From contig JAGWNK010000010.1 of the NCBI GenBank assembly GCA_028871345.1, forward strand, positions 1 to 64,000: a stretch of 64,000 bases of DNA, given 5' to 3'. A program made the translations under genes and the position numbers. The notes beneath the pieces are model-generated. The model saw nothing but the letters and a program-made list of their open reading frames with translations, had not been told where the DNA came from and made no database searches. The stretch is from Alphaproteobacteria bacterium (GTDB taxonomy: Bacteria > Pseudomonadota > Alphaproteobacteria > Micropepsales > Micropepsaceae). Below are positions 1 through 8,212 of the stretch, in pieces; positions within the stretch are counted from its first letter, which is position 1, and each line of letters opens with the position of its first letter.

Positions 1-100
1 CATGCGTGTGCTCGCGCGCGCCGCCATGATCGTGCGCGTGATCGTGATGCAAATCCTCGACCCGATGCTCGTCCTGGCCGCAGCCGCAGGTACCGCACAT
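1..100 (-). CDS. hypB: HypB, hydrogenase nickel incorporation GTPase (5' end only)
   Basis: Only the first 33 codons are in the window and the rest runs off its left edge. The protein begins MCGTCGCG, the N-terminal CxxCxC nickel-binding motif of HypB, followed by a His/Asp-rich stretch (HHDHAHDHG) typical of nickel-storing HypB proteins. HypB is the GTPase that delivers nickel to the hydrogenase large subunit together with HypA. Its ATG overlaps the hypA stop codon (TGATG), so the two are translationally coupled in the hydrogenase operon. It is absent from the ORF track because it is truncated. Confidence 0.9.
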   Translation of the reverse strand, partial: MCGTCGCGQDEHRVEDLHHDHAHDHGGAREHTH

Positions 101-441
101 CAGACGACCTCCATTTCTTTGAGCCGCATCTCGTCGCCGCCCTGGACCAGCAGCTTGGCGCCGCCGCAAGATGGGCACAGCTCTGCGCGCGCCGCAATCG
201 TCACGGAAGCCTCGCAATCCAGGCAATAGGCTTTCCCTGGCGGCTCGAGGACTTCGAGCGCGGCGCCCTCGGCAGGCCCGCCGCGGGCCGCCGCATCGAC
301 GGCGAAACGCAAGGCGTGGACGTCGACATGCGACAGCGCGCCGATTTCCAGCACCAGGCGGGTCGCGCGCCGGGCACGCGCCGCGGCGACCTCCTGGTTC
401 ACGAGGTCGATCAGCGCCGTGGCGAGTGCGACCTCATGCAT
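100..441 (-). CDS. hypA: HypA, hydrogenase nickel insertion protein
   Basis: This 113-aa protein begins MHEVALATALIDLV, close to the MHE start of the HypA family whose His2 binds nickel. The C-terminal half carries the zinc-ribbon pairs CLDC and CPSCGG. HypA works with HypB to insert nickel into the hydrogenase large-subunit precursor in the cytoplasm. I chose the internal ATG at 441 and not the long ORF start at 984, because the upstream part is a shadow of hupK and the family length is about 113 aa. The start overlaps the end of hupK by 8 bases, and the stop overlaps the hypB start. Confidence 0.93.
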   Translation of the reverse strand: MHEVALATALIDLVNQEVAAARARRATRLVLEIGALSHVDVHALRFAVDAAARGGPAEGAALEVLEPPGKAYCLDCEASVTIAARAELCPSCGGAKLLVQGGDEMRLKEMEVV

Positions 442-1618
442 GCGGCAGAGCCTCGGCTTCGACGGCGATCTCGAAGGGCACGCAAGGGTCGAAGCCCGCG
501 ACCAGCAGACGCGCCGCCGCCACCGGATCCGCGAGGCTGGGCGCCGCTTCCAGCGCCGCAAGGAACGGCCCGTGCGAATGGAAATTCCATTCGGTCGGCG
601 CGACGCTGCGCAGCGCGCCGAGGCGGCCGCCCTCCACCTGCGCATAATAGGCCAGCGGCCCCCGCGCCGTCTCCGCCATGCCGGCGCCGCAACCCGCGCG
701 CGTGATATCCGGATCGCGCGGATCGTCATCCGCCAATCGGTCGATGATGCGGCGCAGCCGTTCGGCGACCACGACGACGTCGAGCGCCGCCGCCAGGAGG
801 CGGGCCGCCAACGACGCGTCCCAGCGCGCCAGCGCCTCGCCGACCAAGGGATGGCGCCGGGACGAAAGCGGGCCGACTTCGGCCGGTCTGCCGTCGAGCG
901 TGGGAGCATCGGAAAAACCGGAATCGGCGGCCAGCCGCGCCCCGAACCAGCCGGCATCCCTGGTCCCGAGCAAGGCCTGGTCATGACGGCCGTAGCCTTC
1001 GGGTAAGCGGGACCGCACGGCGCGGATCATGCGGGCCGGCACGCTGTCGCCGGTTTGCAGGGACTGCTCCAAGGCGTCGAACGACAGCGCCGGATCGGCA
1101 GCCTCGGGGAAAAGCGCGATCAGGTGCTGCGCGAGCCCGCCCACCTCGCGCGCCAGTGCGTTACGATCGAGCCGTAGCCTGGCGCCGCCGATCTTCAGCC
1201 ACCCGCACTGCTTTGCCACGCCGTTGAGCGTGGCGGCTGTCCAACGGATGTCGGCGCAGGCTTGCAGTCCGGGGTCATCTCCGAGGGCCGGCAGCCAGTC
1301 CATCAGGATGCGCCACCCCAGCGCAGCACCGTGTTCGGCGAGCACCACCAGGTCGCGGAATGCCGTCTGTGCCGGTGAAATTTCGACGCCCAGGGCCTGT
1401 TCGATCGCGCTCAACCCGGCGACGGCGTGCGCCATGCCGCACAACGGAAACACGTGTGCCAGCAGAGCCGGCACCTCCTCGAGCGGGCGCGCCGCCAAGG
1501 CGCCGGCAATGCTGCCGTTGCGCGTCGTGAGCAATCTCGGCGCCACCAGCCGGCCTTCGGCCATGCCGGCATCGAGGCGAATGCGCTGTTCAACTGCTGG
1601 CCAGACCGGCTTCGCCAC
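434..1618 (-). CDS. hupK: HupK, hydrogenase large-subunit-like assembly protein
   Basis: A 394-aa protein related to the hydrogenase large subunit but without a complete active-site motif set. Near residue 60 it has PLCGMAH where HybC has RICGVCTTVH. Near residue 379 it has FDPCVPF where HybC has FDPCIACAVH, so one cysteine remains at each end. This pattern matches HupK, thought to act as a scaffold or carrier during assembly of the Fe(CN)2CO cofactor. The start is GTG at 1618, preceded by GGAAGGAA. It lies between hybE and hypA in the maturation part of the operon. The 213 bases upstream of it hold no convincing gene; in particular I could not find the rubredoxin HupI that often sits there. 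Confidence 0.82.
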   Translation of the reverse strand: MAKPVWPAVEQRIRLDAGMAEGRLVAPRLLTTRNGSIAGALAARPLEEVPALLAHVFPLCGMAHAVAGLSAIEQALGVEISPAQTAFRDLVVLAEHGAALGWRILMDWLPALGDDPGLQACADIRWTAATLNGVAKQCGWLKIGGARLRLDRNALAREVGGLAQHLIALFPEAADPALSFDALEQSLQTGDSVPARMIRAVRSRLPEGYGRHDQALLGTRDAGWFGARLAADSGFSDAPTLDGRPAEVGPLSSRRHPLVGEALARWDASLAARLLAAALDVVVVAERLRRIIDRLADDDPRDPDITRAGCGAGMAETARGPLAYYAQVEGGRLGALRSVAPTEWNFHSHGPFLAALEAAPSLADPVAAARLLVAGFDPCVPFEIAVEAEALPHA

Positions 1619-1831
1619 GGGCTTTCCTTCCCGGCCAGCCGGTCGATTCCGTCAGCCAGCGCCGTCGTTCGAATGCTATGCGCCCCGCGTTTTTCTGACA
1701 ATGGCGGAGCCGCTGCGCGTCAACGGCCGAAGGCGCCGGTATTGCAGTAAATTCCTTACTTCTTTTCGCAGACGAAGTTCGGGCGGATCGAAATGCCGCA
1801 CCCGGACGGATGACGGGATCAAACGGCAACG

Positions 1832-2320
1832 TCACGCCCGTGGTCCGGCGGCCACCTGTCCGAACAGCAGTCTGCGGCGATCGACGCCGGAAGTGCTGCC
1901 CGCCTCCCCGGGCCGCGGCGTCATCAGCGAGGCGAGCAAACGCTTCGCCTCGGCACGGGCCTGCCCCGGCAGCTTGAATTGCAGCAGCGGCGAATGGAGC
2001 GAACAAGCCTGGTAAAGGCCGATCTCCTGATCGCCGCCGACCACGAAGTTGCGCATGCCCGCAGGCAGAGCGACCGGCACCGACTTGCCGAGGGCAGCCA
2101 TCTCCATCGGCTGCGGCACGACGGGCAGCAGCAGCAGGTTCATGAACCAGGGTGTGAGCAGGATTCCCAACAGCGCTTCGCCGAAGGGGCGGAAGCCGAT
2201 CGCCTCGATGCCGATCTTGCCGTTATAGAGCGGCAGATCGCGCATCCCCGCATCGATCACCTGAAACCGCGCGACCAGAGCCAACACGCGCGGATGATTG
2301 CTCTCGTCGGGAACGGTCAC
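1832..2320 (-). CDS. hybE: HybE/HupJ family hydrogenase assembly chaperone
   Basis: A 162-aa protein with the family signature: GMRDLPLYN near residue 25, EAIGFRPFGEALLGILLTPWFMNLLLLP near residues 39-66, and GMRNFVVGG near residue 88. Members of this family (HybE in enterics, HupJ in rhizobia) are chaperones for hydrogenase subunit maturation and, in E. coli, for the Tat-exported HybO. The start is GTG and overlaps the hypC stop (GTGA). The C-terminus beyond about residue 130 is variable. Its place between hypC and hupK fits a hup/hyb maturation cassette. Confidence 0.88.
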   Translation of the reverse strand: MTVPDESNHPRVLALVARFQVIDAGMRDLPLYNGKIGIEAIGFRPFGEALLGILLTPWFMNLLLLPVVPQPMEMAALGKSVPVALPAGMRNFVVGGDQEIGLYQACSLHSPLLQFKLPGQARAEAKRLLASLMTPRPGEAGSTSGVDRRRLLFGQVAAGPRA

Positions 2321-2568
2321 GGCCCGGGCTCCGCAGCGCGCGCAGCGAGCTCGGGGAATATCCCTTCGAAGAACGCCTTGGCCGCCTGCGCCTCGTCGCG
2401 AGCGATCTTACCGACGGCGAAGCGGCGGGCCTGCACCGCAAGATATTCACCCGGCGCCACCGCTTCGGACATCATCCTCAGGTCAACGCGAAAACGGTCG
2501 CCATAGACATCGACCAGCGCCGTTGCTCCTTCGATCGACACGACTTCGGCGGGGACAGCAATGCACAT
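2317..2568 (-). CDS. hypC: HypC/HupF family hydrogenase maturation chaperone
   Basis: An 83-aa protein starting MCIAVPAEVV, the conserved MCIxxP N-terminus of HypC proteins, whose Cys2 binds the iron-cyanide-CO intermediate and the large-subunit precursor. The family length is 75-100 aa. Rhizobial operons often carry two paralogues, HupF and HypC; from position (after the protease and before hupJ/hybE) this one is more likely the HupF type. It lies 11 bases after hybD and overlaps the hybE start. Confidence 0.9.
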   Translation of the reverse strand: MCIAVPAEVVSIEGATALVDVYGDRFRVDLRMMSEAVAPGEYLAVQARRFAVGKIARDEAQAAKAFFEGIFPELAARAAEPGP

Positions 2569-2579
2569 GCCGACCGCTC

Positions 2580-3062
2580 CTAGTTCAGTCGCCGCGTCGG
2601 CGGCGTGCCGAGCTTGGTGAGTTCATCGACGATCATGATCACCGCCGCGTCGCGCCCCTCGATCACCGCCGGAGTGAGGTCGAGGCCGACGCCGAGATTC
2701 TTCGGCACGACGCCCACGATGATGACGCGCCGCGGCGCCTTGCCCATCAGCCGCAGCGTCGCCAAAAGATCGCAAAGCCCCAATTGATGCGGCGAGAAAC
2801 GCGTCTCGAAGAGCGCCCGCACGTCGTCGTTCTCCAGCCGCACCACGCGCCCGGCCGGCCCCTCGGCATTCACCGCGTCGGCCACGATCAGGCAGTCGCG
2901 ATCGGCGACCACGTCGAGCAGGTCCATGCCCGAGGTGCCGCCGTCGAGCACCTCGACCGTGTCGGGCAGCTCATGCGCGGCGCCGAGGGCTTCCACGATG
3001 CGCACGCCGACGCCCTCGTCCGAGAGCAGGATGTTGCCGAGTCCGAGGATCAGTACACTCAC
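2580..3062 (-). CDS. hybD: HybD/HupD hydrogenase maturation endopeptidase
   Basis: A 160-aa protease that removes the C-terminal tail of the large subunit after nickel insertion. The nickel-sensing residues of the family can be seen: the Glu in LGNILLSDEGVGVR, the Asp in LIVADAVN and the His in FSPHQLGL. I chose the GTG at 3062, giving VSVLILGLGN, because it matches the family start. A second GTG at 3068 overlapping the hybC stop is equally possible and would add two residues. The much longer ORF starting at 3278 is a shadow of hybC. Confidence 0.9.
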   Translation of the reverse strand: MSVLILGLGNILLSDEGVGVRIVEALGAAHELPDTVEVLDGGTSGMDLLDVVADRDCLIVADAVNAEGPAGRVVRLENDDVRALFETRFSPHQLGLCDLLATLRLMGKAPRRVIIVGVVPKNLGVGLDLTPAVIEGRDAAVIMIVDELTKLGTPPTRRLN

Positions 3063-3064
3063 GC

Positions 3065-4771
3065 TCACATCGCCTTGACTTGCACGATCGGCCGCTGCTC
3101 GCCGTCGACCAGATGCACCGCGCAGGCGATGCAGGGATCGAACGAGTGCAGCGTGCGCAGCACCTCGAGCGGCCGCTTGGCATCGGCGACCGGCGTGTCG
3201 ACCAGCGACGCCTCGTAGGGACCCGGCGCATCGTTGTTGTCGCGCGGGCCGGCGTTCCAGGTCGAGGGCACCACGCACTGGTAGTTGTCGATCTTGCCGT
3301 CCTTGATGACGACCCAGTGCGAAAGCACGCCGCGCGGCGCTTCGTGGTATCCGAAGCCCCGCACTTCGCCCTTGGGGAACACCGGCCGATTAAACGTGTG
3401 GAAATCGCCCTTGGCGATGTTGTCCATCAACAGCTGCCACTGGTTCTGCAGCGCCTCGTGCAGCACCGCGCAGCGGACGGCGCGCGCCGCGATGCGCCCG
3501 ATCGTCGAGTGCAGCGCGCCGAGCGGGATCCGCGTGCCGGCGACCTTGCTGGCGACCTCGATCAGCCTAGTCAGATGCCGCTTGGTCGGTTCGTGGCCGG
3601 CGGCATACATGCCGAGCACGTTGGCGAGGGGACCGACCTGCGCCCGCTTGTCGAGGAAGGTCGGCGCCTTGATCCAGGAATACTTGCCGTTGTCGTTGAA
3701 GTCGTCGTATTTCGGCGTGGTCTGCCCTTCGAACGGGTGCAGCGCGCTCTTCGAGCCTTCATATTCGTACCAGGAGTGCGTGACCGCTTCCTTGACCCCA
3801 TCGCGGAAGAACGCGTCCTGATAACTGGTGATAGCCTTGAAGCCAGAAAGATTGCCCGCCGGGACGTATCCGCCCGGCAGCTCGAATTTGGTGCCCTTGG
3901 TATCGAGCGGCAGGTCGGGCACCGAAAGATAGTTGGTGACGCCGGCGCCGTATTTCGTCCAGTTTGCATAGAGTGCGCCGACGGCGGCGACGTCGTTGAT
4001 CATCGCATTGTGCACGAAGTCGCCGAGTTCGTCGATGAAGCCCTTGATGGCATAGAGCCGTTCCAGCGTCAGCGTCGACTGGCTGTCGGGATTGATGGGA
4101 TTGGCCACGCCCCCGACGGCGAGGTTCTGGATGTGCGGCGTCTTCGAGCCGAGAATCGTGACGATCTTGTTGGCGATGCGCTGCACGTCGAGCGCCTGGA
4201 TATAGTGCGTCGCCGCCAGGAGATTGACGTCGGGCGGCAGCTTCATGGCCGGATGGCCCCAGTAACCCGAGGCGAACACGCCGAGATCGCCACTGGCGAC
4301 GAAGGTCTGAAGCTTGTCGCGCACCGCGCGGATGTTGGGGATGCTGTTGGCCTTGTAGTCGGACAGGCTGGCTCCGAGCTGGGCGGCTCCGGCCGGATCG
4401 CCCTTCAGTGCCGAGACGATGTCCACCCAGTCGAGCGCGGCGAGCTGGTAGAAATGCACGATGTGGTCGTGAACGCCGTGCGCCGCAATGATCATGTTGC
4501 GGATGTATTGGGCGTTGAGCGGCACCTCCAGATCAAGCGCGTTTTCCACGGCGCGCACGGAGGTGATGGCGTGCACTGTCGTGCACACGCCGCAGATGCG
4601 CTGTGTGAACATCCAGGCGTCGCGCGGGTCGCGATCCTTGAGGATGAGCTCGATGCCGCGCCACATCTGGCCCGACGACCATGCCTTGGTGACCCTGCCG
4701 CCGTCGACTTCGCAGTCAACGCGCAGGTGACCCTCGATGCGGGTGATGGGGTCGATTGTGATGCGGGTCAA
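3065..4771 (-). CDS. hybC: [NiFe]-hydrogenase large subunit
   Basis: A 568-aa catalytic subunit holding the Ni-Fe(CN)2CO site. The N-terminal ligand motif RICGVCTTVH places cysteines at about residues 60 and 63. The C-terminal motif FDPCIACAVH places the other two at about 547 and 550. After this His come 15 residues (LVDGEQRPIVQVKAM) that HybD should remove. It has no signal peptide of its own and would be exported by piggy-back with the Tat-bearing small subunit. The operon order and the hybA/hybB partners point to a periplasm-facing, quinone-reducing uptake enzyme of the Hyb (group 1c-like) type. Confidence 0.96.
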   Translation of the reverse strand: MTRITIDPITRIEGHLRVDCEVDGGRVTKAWSSGQMWRGIELILKDRDPRDAWMFTQRICGVCTTVHAITSVRAVENALDLEVPLNAQYIRNMIIAAHGVHDHIVHFYQLAALDWVDIVSALKGDPAGAAQLGASLSDYKANSIPNIRAVRDKLQTFVASGDLGVFASGYWGHPAMKLPPDVNLLAATHYIQALDVQRIANKIVTILGSKTPHIQNLAVGGVANPINPDSQSTLTLERLYAIKGFIDELGDFVHNAMINDVAAVGALYANWTKYGAGVTNYLSVPDLPLDTKGTKFELPGGYVPAGNLSGFKAITSYQDAFFRDGVKEAVTHSWYEYEGSKSALHPFEGQTTPKYDDFNDNGKYSWIKAPTFLDKRAQVGPLANVLGMYAAGHEPTKRHLTRLIEVASKVAGTRIPLGALHSTIGRIAARAVRCAVLHEALQNQWQLLMDNIAKGDFHTFNRPVFPKGEVRGFGYHEAPRGVLSHWVVIKDGKIDNYQCVVPSTWNAGPRDNNDAPGPYEASLVDTPVADAKRPLEVLRTLHSFDPCIACAVHLVDGEQRPIVQVKAM

Positions 4772-4783
4772 GGCAGCCTCCTG

Positions 4784-5923
4784 TTAGCGCCGCGCGGGTC
4801 TGCCGTGCAGCACCGGCAAGGTCTTGATGAAGACGAGATAAAGCAACACCTCGAGTGCGATCATGCCGATCGTCACCATCAGCTCGGGCACCGAGGGGAA
4901 ATAGGACCAGTGGGTGACCGGCGTGTAGCCGATCAGGTAGGCGTCGAGGCGGTAGAGCGAGCCGCCGGCCAAGAGCGCCACCGCGCCGAGGAACGAAGCC
5001 CGCCGGCCTGCGCGCCAGGCCGGAACGATGAAGATCAGGGCGGCGGCGAGGAACAGCGCGTTCTCGATCCAGAACATCACGACGCGGACGCTGACGACGC
5101 AGGCGAAGGCCAGGACATGGCGGGCGTAGAGATCGCCCCAGCGCAACGCCAGCCAGGCGACGGTGATCAGTCCGACGACGACGGACAGCTTCGAGATCAG
5201 GGCCCGATGGGACGGCAGCCCGAAGCTGCGGGAAACCACGGTCGCCTCGAACATCACGATGCCATAACCCATCATCAGCGCGCTGATGACGAACAAGGCT
5301 GGCAGCCACAGCGTGAACCACAAGGGCGATAGCTTGTAGCCCATCACCAGCAGCATCGATCCGAGCGACGACTGATGCATGGTGGGAAGCAGGACGCCCA
5401 GCGCCACGATCGCCCACATCCAGCGGTCGACGAAGCGCCTGAAGCCGCCGGCGGCGCGCCCTTCCAGGAAGGCCGGCGAGAACTCCATCCACAGCACGAC
5501 CACATAGGCCATGACGCACAGCGCCACCTCGTACATCACCGAATTCGGCTGCGCGTGCCAGGGCAGCAGCAGGTTGTAGACGTGCCAGTAGCGGCCGAGA
5601 TCGAACATCACCGCGACGGCGCCCAGCGTGTAGCCGAACAGACCGCTGAGCAGCGCCGGGCGCATCAGCGGGTGGTAGTCGCCTCGATTGAAGACATAGA
5701 CCAGGAGCGCCATGGCGAAGCCGCCGCAGCCGATGGCGGTGCCGATGATGACGTCGAAGACCACCCAGATACCCCAGGGATAGCCCTGGTTGATGTTGGC
5801 GACCGCGCCGAGCCCATAGAGAAACCGCTCCAGCAGGAAATAGAAGCCGACGGCGGCCAGGGCGAGGAGCACCAGCGTGGTCGGCGTGATCAGCTTGCTG
5901 CGCAACGGTGCGGCGATGCTCAT
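4784..5923 (-). CDS. hybB: HybB, NrfD-like integral membrane subunit of the hydrogenase
   Basis: A 379-aa polytopic membrane protein of the NrfD/PsrC family, with roughly ten hydrophobic segments starting at TLVLLALAAVGFYFLLERFL. NrfD-type subunits pass electrons between a ferredoxin-like partner and the quinone pool without heme, and in E. coli HybB links hydrogenase-2 to the membrane. The start is the ATG at 5923 (MSIAAPLRSK); the long ORF up to 6772 is a shadow of hybA. It sits between hybA and hybC with gaps of about 12 bases each. A heme b cytochrome subunit of the HupC type was not found. Confidence 0.93.
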   Translation of the reverse strand: MSIAAPLRSKLITPTTLVLLALAAVGFYFLLERFLYGLGAVANINQGYPWGIWVVFDVIIGTAIGCGGFAMALLVYVFNRGDYHPLMRPALLSGLFGYTLGAVAVMFDLGRYWHVYNLLLPWHAQPNSVMYEVALCVMAYVVVLWMEFSPAFLEGRAAGGFRRFVDRWMWAIVALGVLLPTMHQSSLGSMLLVMGYKLSPLWFTLWLPALFVISALMMGYGIVMFEATVVSRSFGLPSHRALISKLSVVVGLITVAWLALRWGDLYARHVLAFACVVSVRVVMFWIENALFLAAALIFIVPAWRAGRRASFLGAVALLAGGSLYRLDAYLIGYTPVTHWSYFPSVPELMVTIGMIALEVLLYLVFIKTLPVLHGRPARR

Positions 5924-5934
5924 GGTTGTGCCCC

Positions 5935-6933
5935 CTAGGACTTCGGTTCGTCGTCGGGGCGCCCGTGCGCCATATTGCGGCGCGCCAGAAACGCCAACCC
6001 TGCGAAAGCGACGATCGGCGCGATCAGCCAGTGGTACAGCGTGTGCTGCATGCCTTCCGCGATCGAAGCCGGCGATTGCGACCCGACTTTCGGCAGGCCG
6101 AGGTCGGGAAAGGGAACGCCGGCGAGATAGCGCACCTGCGTGCCTCCCGCCTCGTGCTCGCCGTATACGGCCTTGGTGTAGTGCGGAATGGTCGACTCGT
6201 TGGGCGGGCGATCTCCGCCGATTTTTCCCCTGGCAAACGCATAGGGCGTGCCGGGCGCCGCGGCGAGGCGCCGTCCGATCTCCTGCTCGAGTTCTTTGAC
6301 CGGACCGAACAGCGATGCGCCCGTCGGGCAGACGTCGCAGCAGGCCGGGATTTTGCCCTGCTTCTGCAGGTGAACGCAGAACTGGCACTTGGCGATCTTG
6401 CCGAACGGGTCGGTATAGTCGAATTGCGGCACGCCGAACGGACAGCCATAGGCGCAGTAGCGGCAGCCGATGCAGACGTCGGGATCGTAGCTGACGATGC
6501 CGCTGGCCGGATCCTTGCTCATGGCGCCCACCGGGCAGACCGAGACGCAGGATGGGTCGACGCAGTGCAGGCAATGGCGTTTGACGAAGGCATAGCCGTC
6601 GATCTCGCGGTCCTTCACCTCCGCGGCGCCGTTGCGATAGAGCCTGATGACATTGAGCGTGCGGCCGGACAAATCCTCGGGCGAATCCCAGGTGCCCTTG
6701 TTCCAGCCCGACAGAGATTCCGGAACGGCGTCCGCCGGCATGTTGTTGGCCATCTTGCAGGCCGACATGCACGCCTTGCAGCCATTGCAGAGAGTCGAAT
6801 CATAGAGCATGCCGACCGCTTCCGGCGAGATCTGCTTCGGCGATCGCGGAATGGCCGCCTCGACGGGCGCGGCCGTCGCCGCCGTGGCGAAGCCGGCGGT
6901 CTTCAGGAAATCCCTGCGGTCGACCTCGCTCAT
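5935..6933 (-). CDS. hybA: HybA, Tat-exported 4[4Fe-4S] ferredoxin subunit
   Basis: A 332-aa protein with a twin-arginine signal (DRRDFLKTAGFATAATAAP) at the N-terminus. Four cysteine clusters of the periplasmic polyferredoxin family follow: CNGCKACMSACK, HCLHCVDPSCVSVCP, CIGCRYCAYGCPFG and CQFCVH with CCDVCPTGA. One C-terminal membrane helix (WLIAPIVAFAGLAFLA) anchors it. It should carry electrons from the small subunit to HybB. The start is the ATG at 6933, which falls just after the hybO stop. The longer ORF to 7287 overlaps hybO and is not coding. Confidence 0.94.
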   Translation of the reverse strand: MSEVDRRDFLKTAGFATAATAAPVEAAIPRSPKQISPEAVGMLYDSTLCNGCKACMSACKMANNMPADAVPESLSGWNKGTWDSPEDLSGRTLNVIRLYRNGAAEVKDREIDGYAFVKRHCLHCVDPSCVSVCPVGAMSKDPASGIVSYDPDVCIGCRYCAYGCPFGVPQFDYTDPFGKIAKCQFCVHLQKQGKIPACCDVCPTGASLFGPVKELEQEIGRRLAAAPGTPYAFARGKIGGDRPPNESTIPHYTKAVYGEHEAGGTQVRYLAGVPFPDLGLPKVGSQSPASIAEGMQHTLYHWLIAPIVAFAGLAFLARRNMAHGRPDDEPKS

Positions 6934-6935
6934 GG

Positions 6936-8102
6936 CTAGGGCTCCTTGTTCGAGGCGTCCGCCTTGTCGGGTTCGCTGCCCATCTGCTTGAGCCACATCG
7001 CACCGGCGCCCACCGCGAGGCCCCCGACCAGGCCCGCCACTGCGGCGCCTGCGCCGATGGCGGGGCCGTTCTCGGCGCTGACGTCCGGATAGGCGGTCGG
7101 CGGCGTCAGGTTCTGCAAGGTGGCCAGCGCATGGATCGGCTTGCGGAACGCGTCCGCCTTCTCGGTACAGCCATAGCAGGGATGCCCCGTGCCCACCGGC
7201 CAGGAGCCGAAGCCCACGTCGCCAAAACCGATCGCCGAGCAGTTGGCGTGGGTTTCCGGACCTTTGCAGCCGATCTTGTAGAGGCAATAGCCCAGCCGAT
7301 GGCCTTCATCGCCGAATTCGAGCGCAAAGCGCCCGGCATCGAAATGCGGCCGCCGCTCGCAGTTCTCGTGGATCAATCGGCCATAGGCGAACTTCGGCCG
7401 ATTGTGCGCGTCGAGCGCGGGCGGCCGCTTGAAGGTCAGCAGGTAGATGACAGTCGACAGGAAATTGTAGGGGTTTGGCGGACAGCCCGGGATGTTGATC
7501 ACGGTTGTACCGGGCACGACGCTGTGCGTGCCGACGGCGCCGGTCGGATTGGGATCGGCGGATTGGACGCCGCCCCACGACGCGCACGAACCGATCGCGA
7601 TGACCGCAGCTGCGCCCGCGGCGGCTTCTCGTACGTGCTCGACATGAGTCTTGCCGCCGACCTTGCAGTAGATGCCACCATCCTTCATGGGCGTCCCGCC
7701 CTCGGTCACGAGAACGTACTTGCCCTTGTGCTTCTCCATCATGGCCCGCTTGTAGGCGAGCGCCTGCTCGCCGGCGCCCACGCACAAGGTTTCGTGGTAG
7801 TCGAGCGAGATGACGTCGAGCAGCAGCGACTCCAATGTCGGGTGGTAGGCGCGCAGCAGCGATTCCGTGCAGCCCGTGCACTCCTGGCCGTGAAGCCAGA
7901 TCACCGGCGGTCGGCTGGGCGAGGTCACCGCCTTGGCCATGCTTGCACCGGCGGCCGACGACAGCCCCATCGTGGCGGCCACGCCGGCACAGAACTGGAA
8001 AATCTGGCGGCGGCTGATGCCCCAGCGCGTCAATCCATCGGGGTCGAGCCCCAGGCAGGCCTCCAGATCGCTGTTGGGATCGGAATTGCGAATGACATCC
8101 AT
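6936..8102 (-). CDS. hybO: [NiFe]-hydrogenase small subunit, Tat substrate
   Basis: A 388-aa Fe-S subunit. A long N-terminal region leads into the twin-arginine motif SRRQIFQF at about residues 30-36, followed by a hydrophobic stretch. The proximal-cluster motif ECTGCTES lies near residues 74-81, further cluster motifs include GCPPNPYNF and the C-terminal Cys-rich GHPCYGCTEKADAF, and a C-terminal anchor helix follows (AGLVGGLAVGAGAMWL). I chose the ATG at 8102 (MDVIRNSD), preceded at 7 bases by GGGGGGA; the ORF-track GTG at 8153 lacks a ribosome binding site. It is the first gene of the hydrogenase operon. Confidence 0.94.
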   Translation of the reverse strand: MDVIRNSDPNSDLEACLGLDPDGLTRWGISRRQIFQFCAGVAATMGLSSAAGASMAKAVTSPSRPPVIWLHGQECTGCTESLLRAYHPTLESLLLDVISLDYHETLCVGAGEQALAYKRAMMEKHKGKYVLVTEGGTPMKDGGIYCKVGGKTHVEHVREAAAGAAAVIAIGSCASWGGVQSADPNPTGAVGTHSVVPGTTVINIPGCPPNPYNFLSTVIYLLTFKRPPALDAHNRPKFAYGRLIHENCERRPHFDAGRFALEFGDEGHRLGYCLYKIGCKGPETHANCSAIGFGDVGFGSWPVGTGHPCYGCTEKADAFRKPIHALATLQNLTPPTAYPDVSAENGPAIGAGAAVAGLVGGLAVGAGAMWLKQMGSEPDKADASNKEP

Positions 8103-8212
8103 AGGCCGGTCCCCCCGGTTATAGAATTGTGTTTGAGAGTCGTTAGCGGACACGCCGGCTACGGGCGATGACGATTGTCAATTTTTCGCCAATCGGCCGA
8201 TGGTGCGCTGCA

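Noticed and set aside
3080-5332. A 750-codon plus-strand ORF opposite hybC and hybB
   Set aside because: It is the antisense shadow of conserved hydrogenase genes, rich in Arg, His, Asp and Gly, with no motif.
8103-8212. A TTGGCGAAAAATTGAC sequence upstream of hybO resembling a sigma54 promoter
   Set aside because: The -12 element has GA in place of the invariant GC, so I do not call it; an isolated TTGACA in the same place has no matching -10 box.
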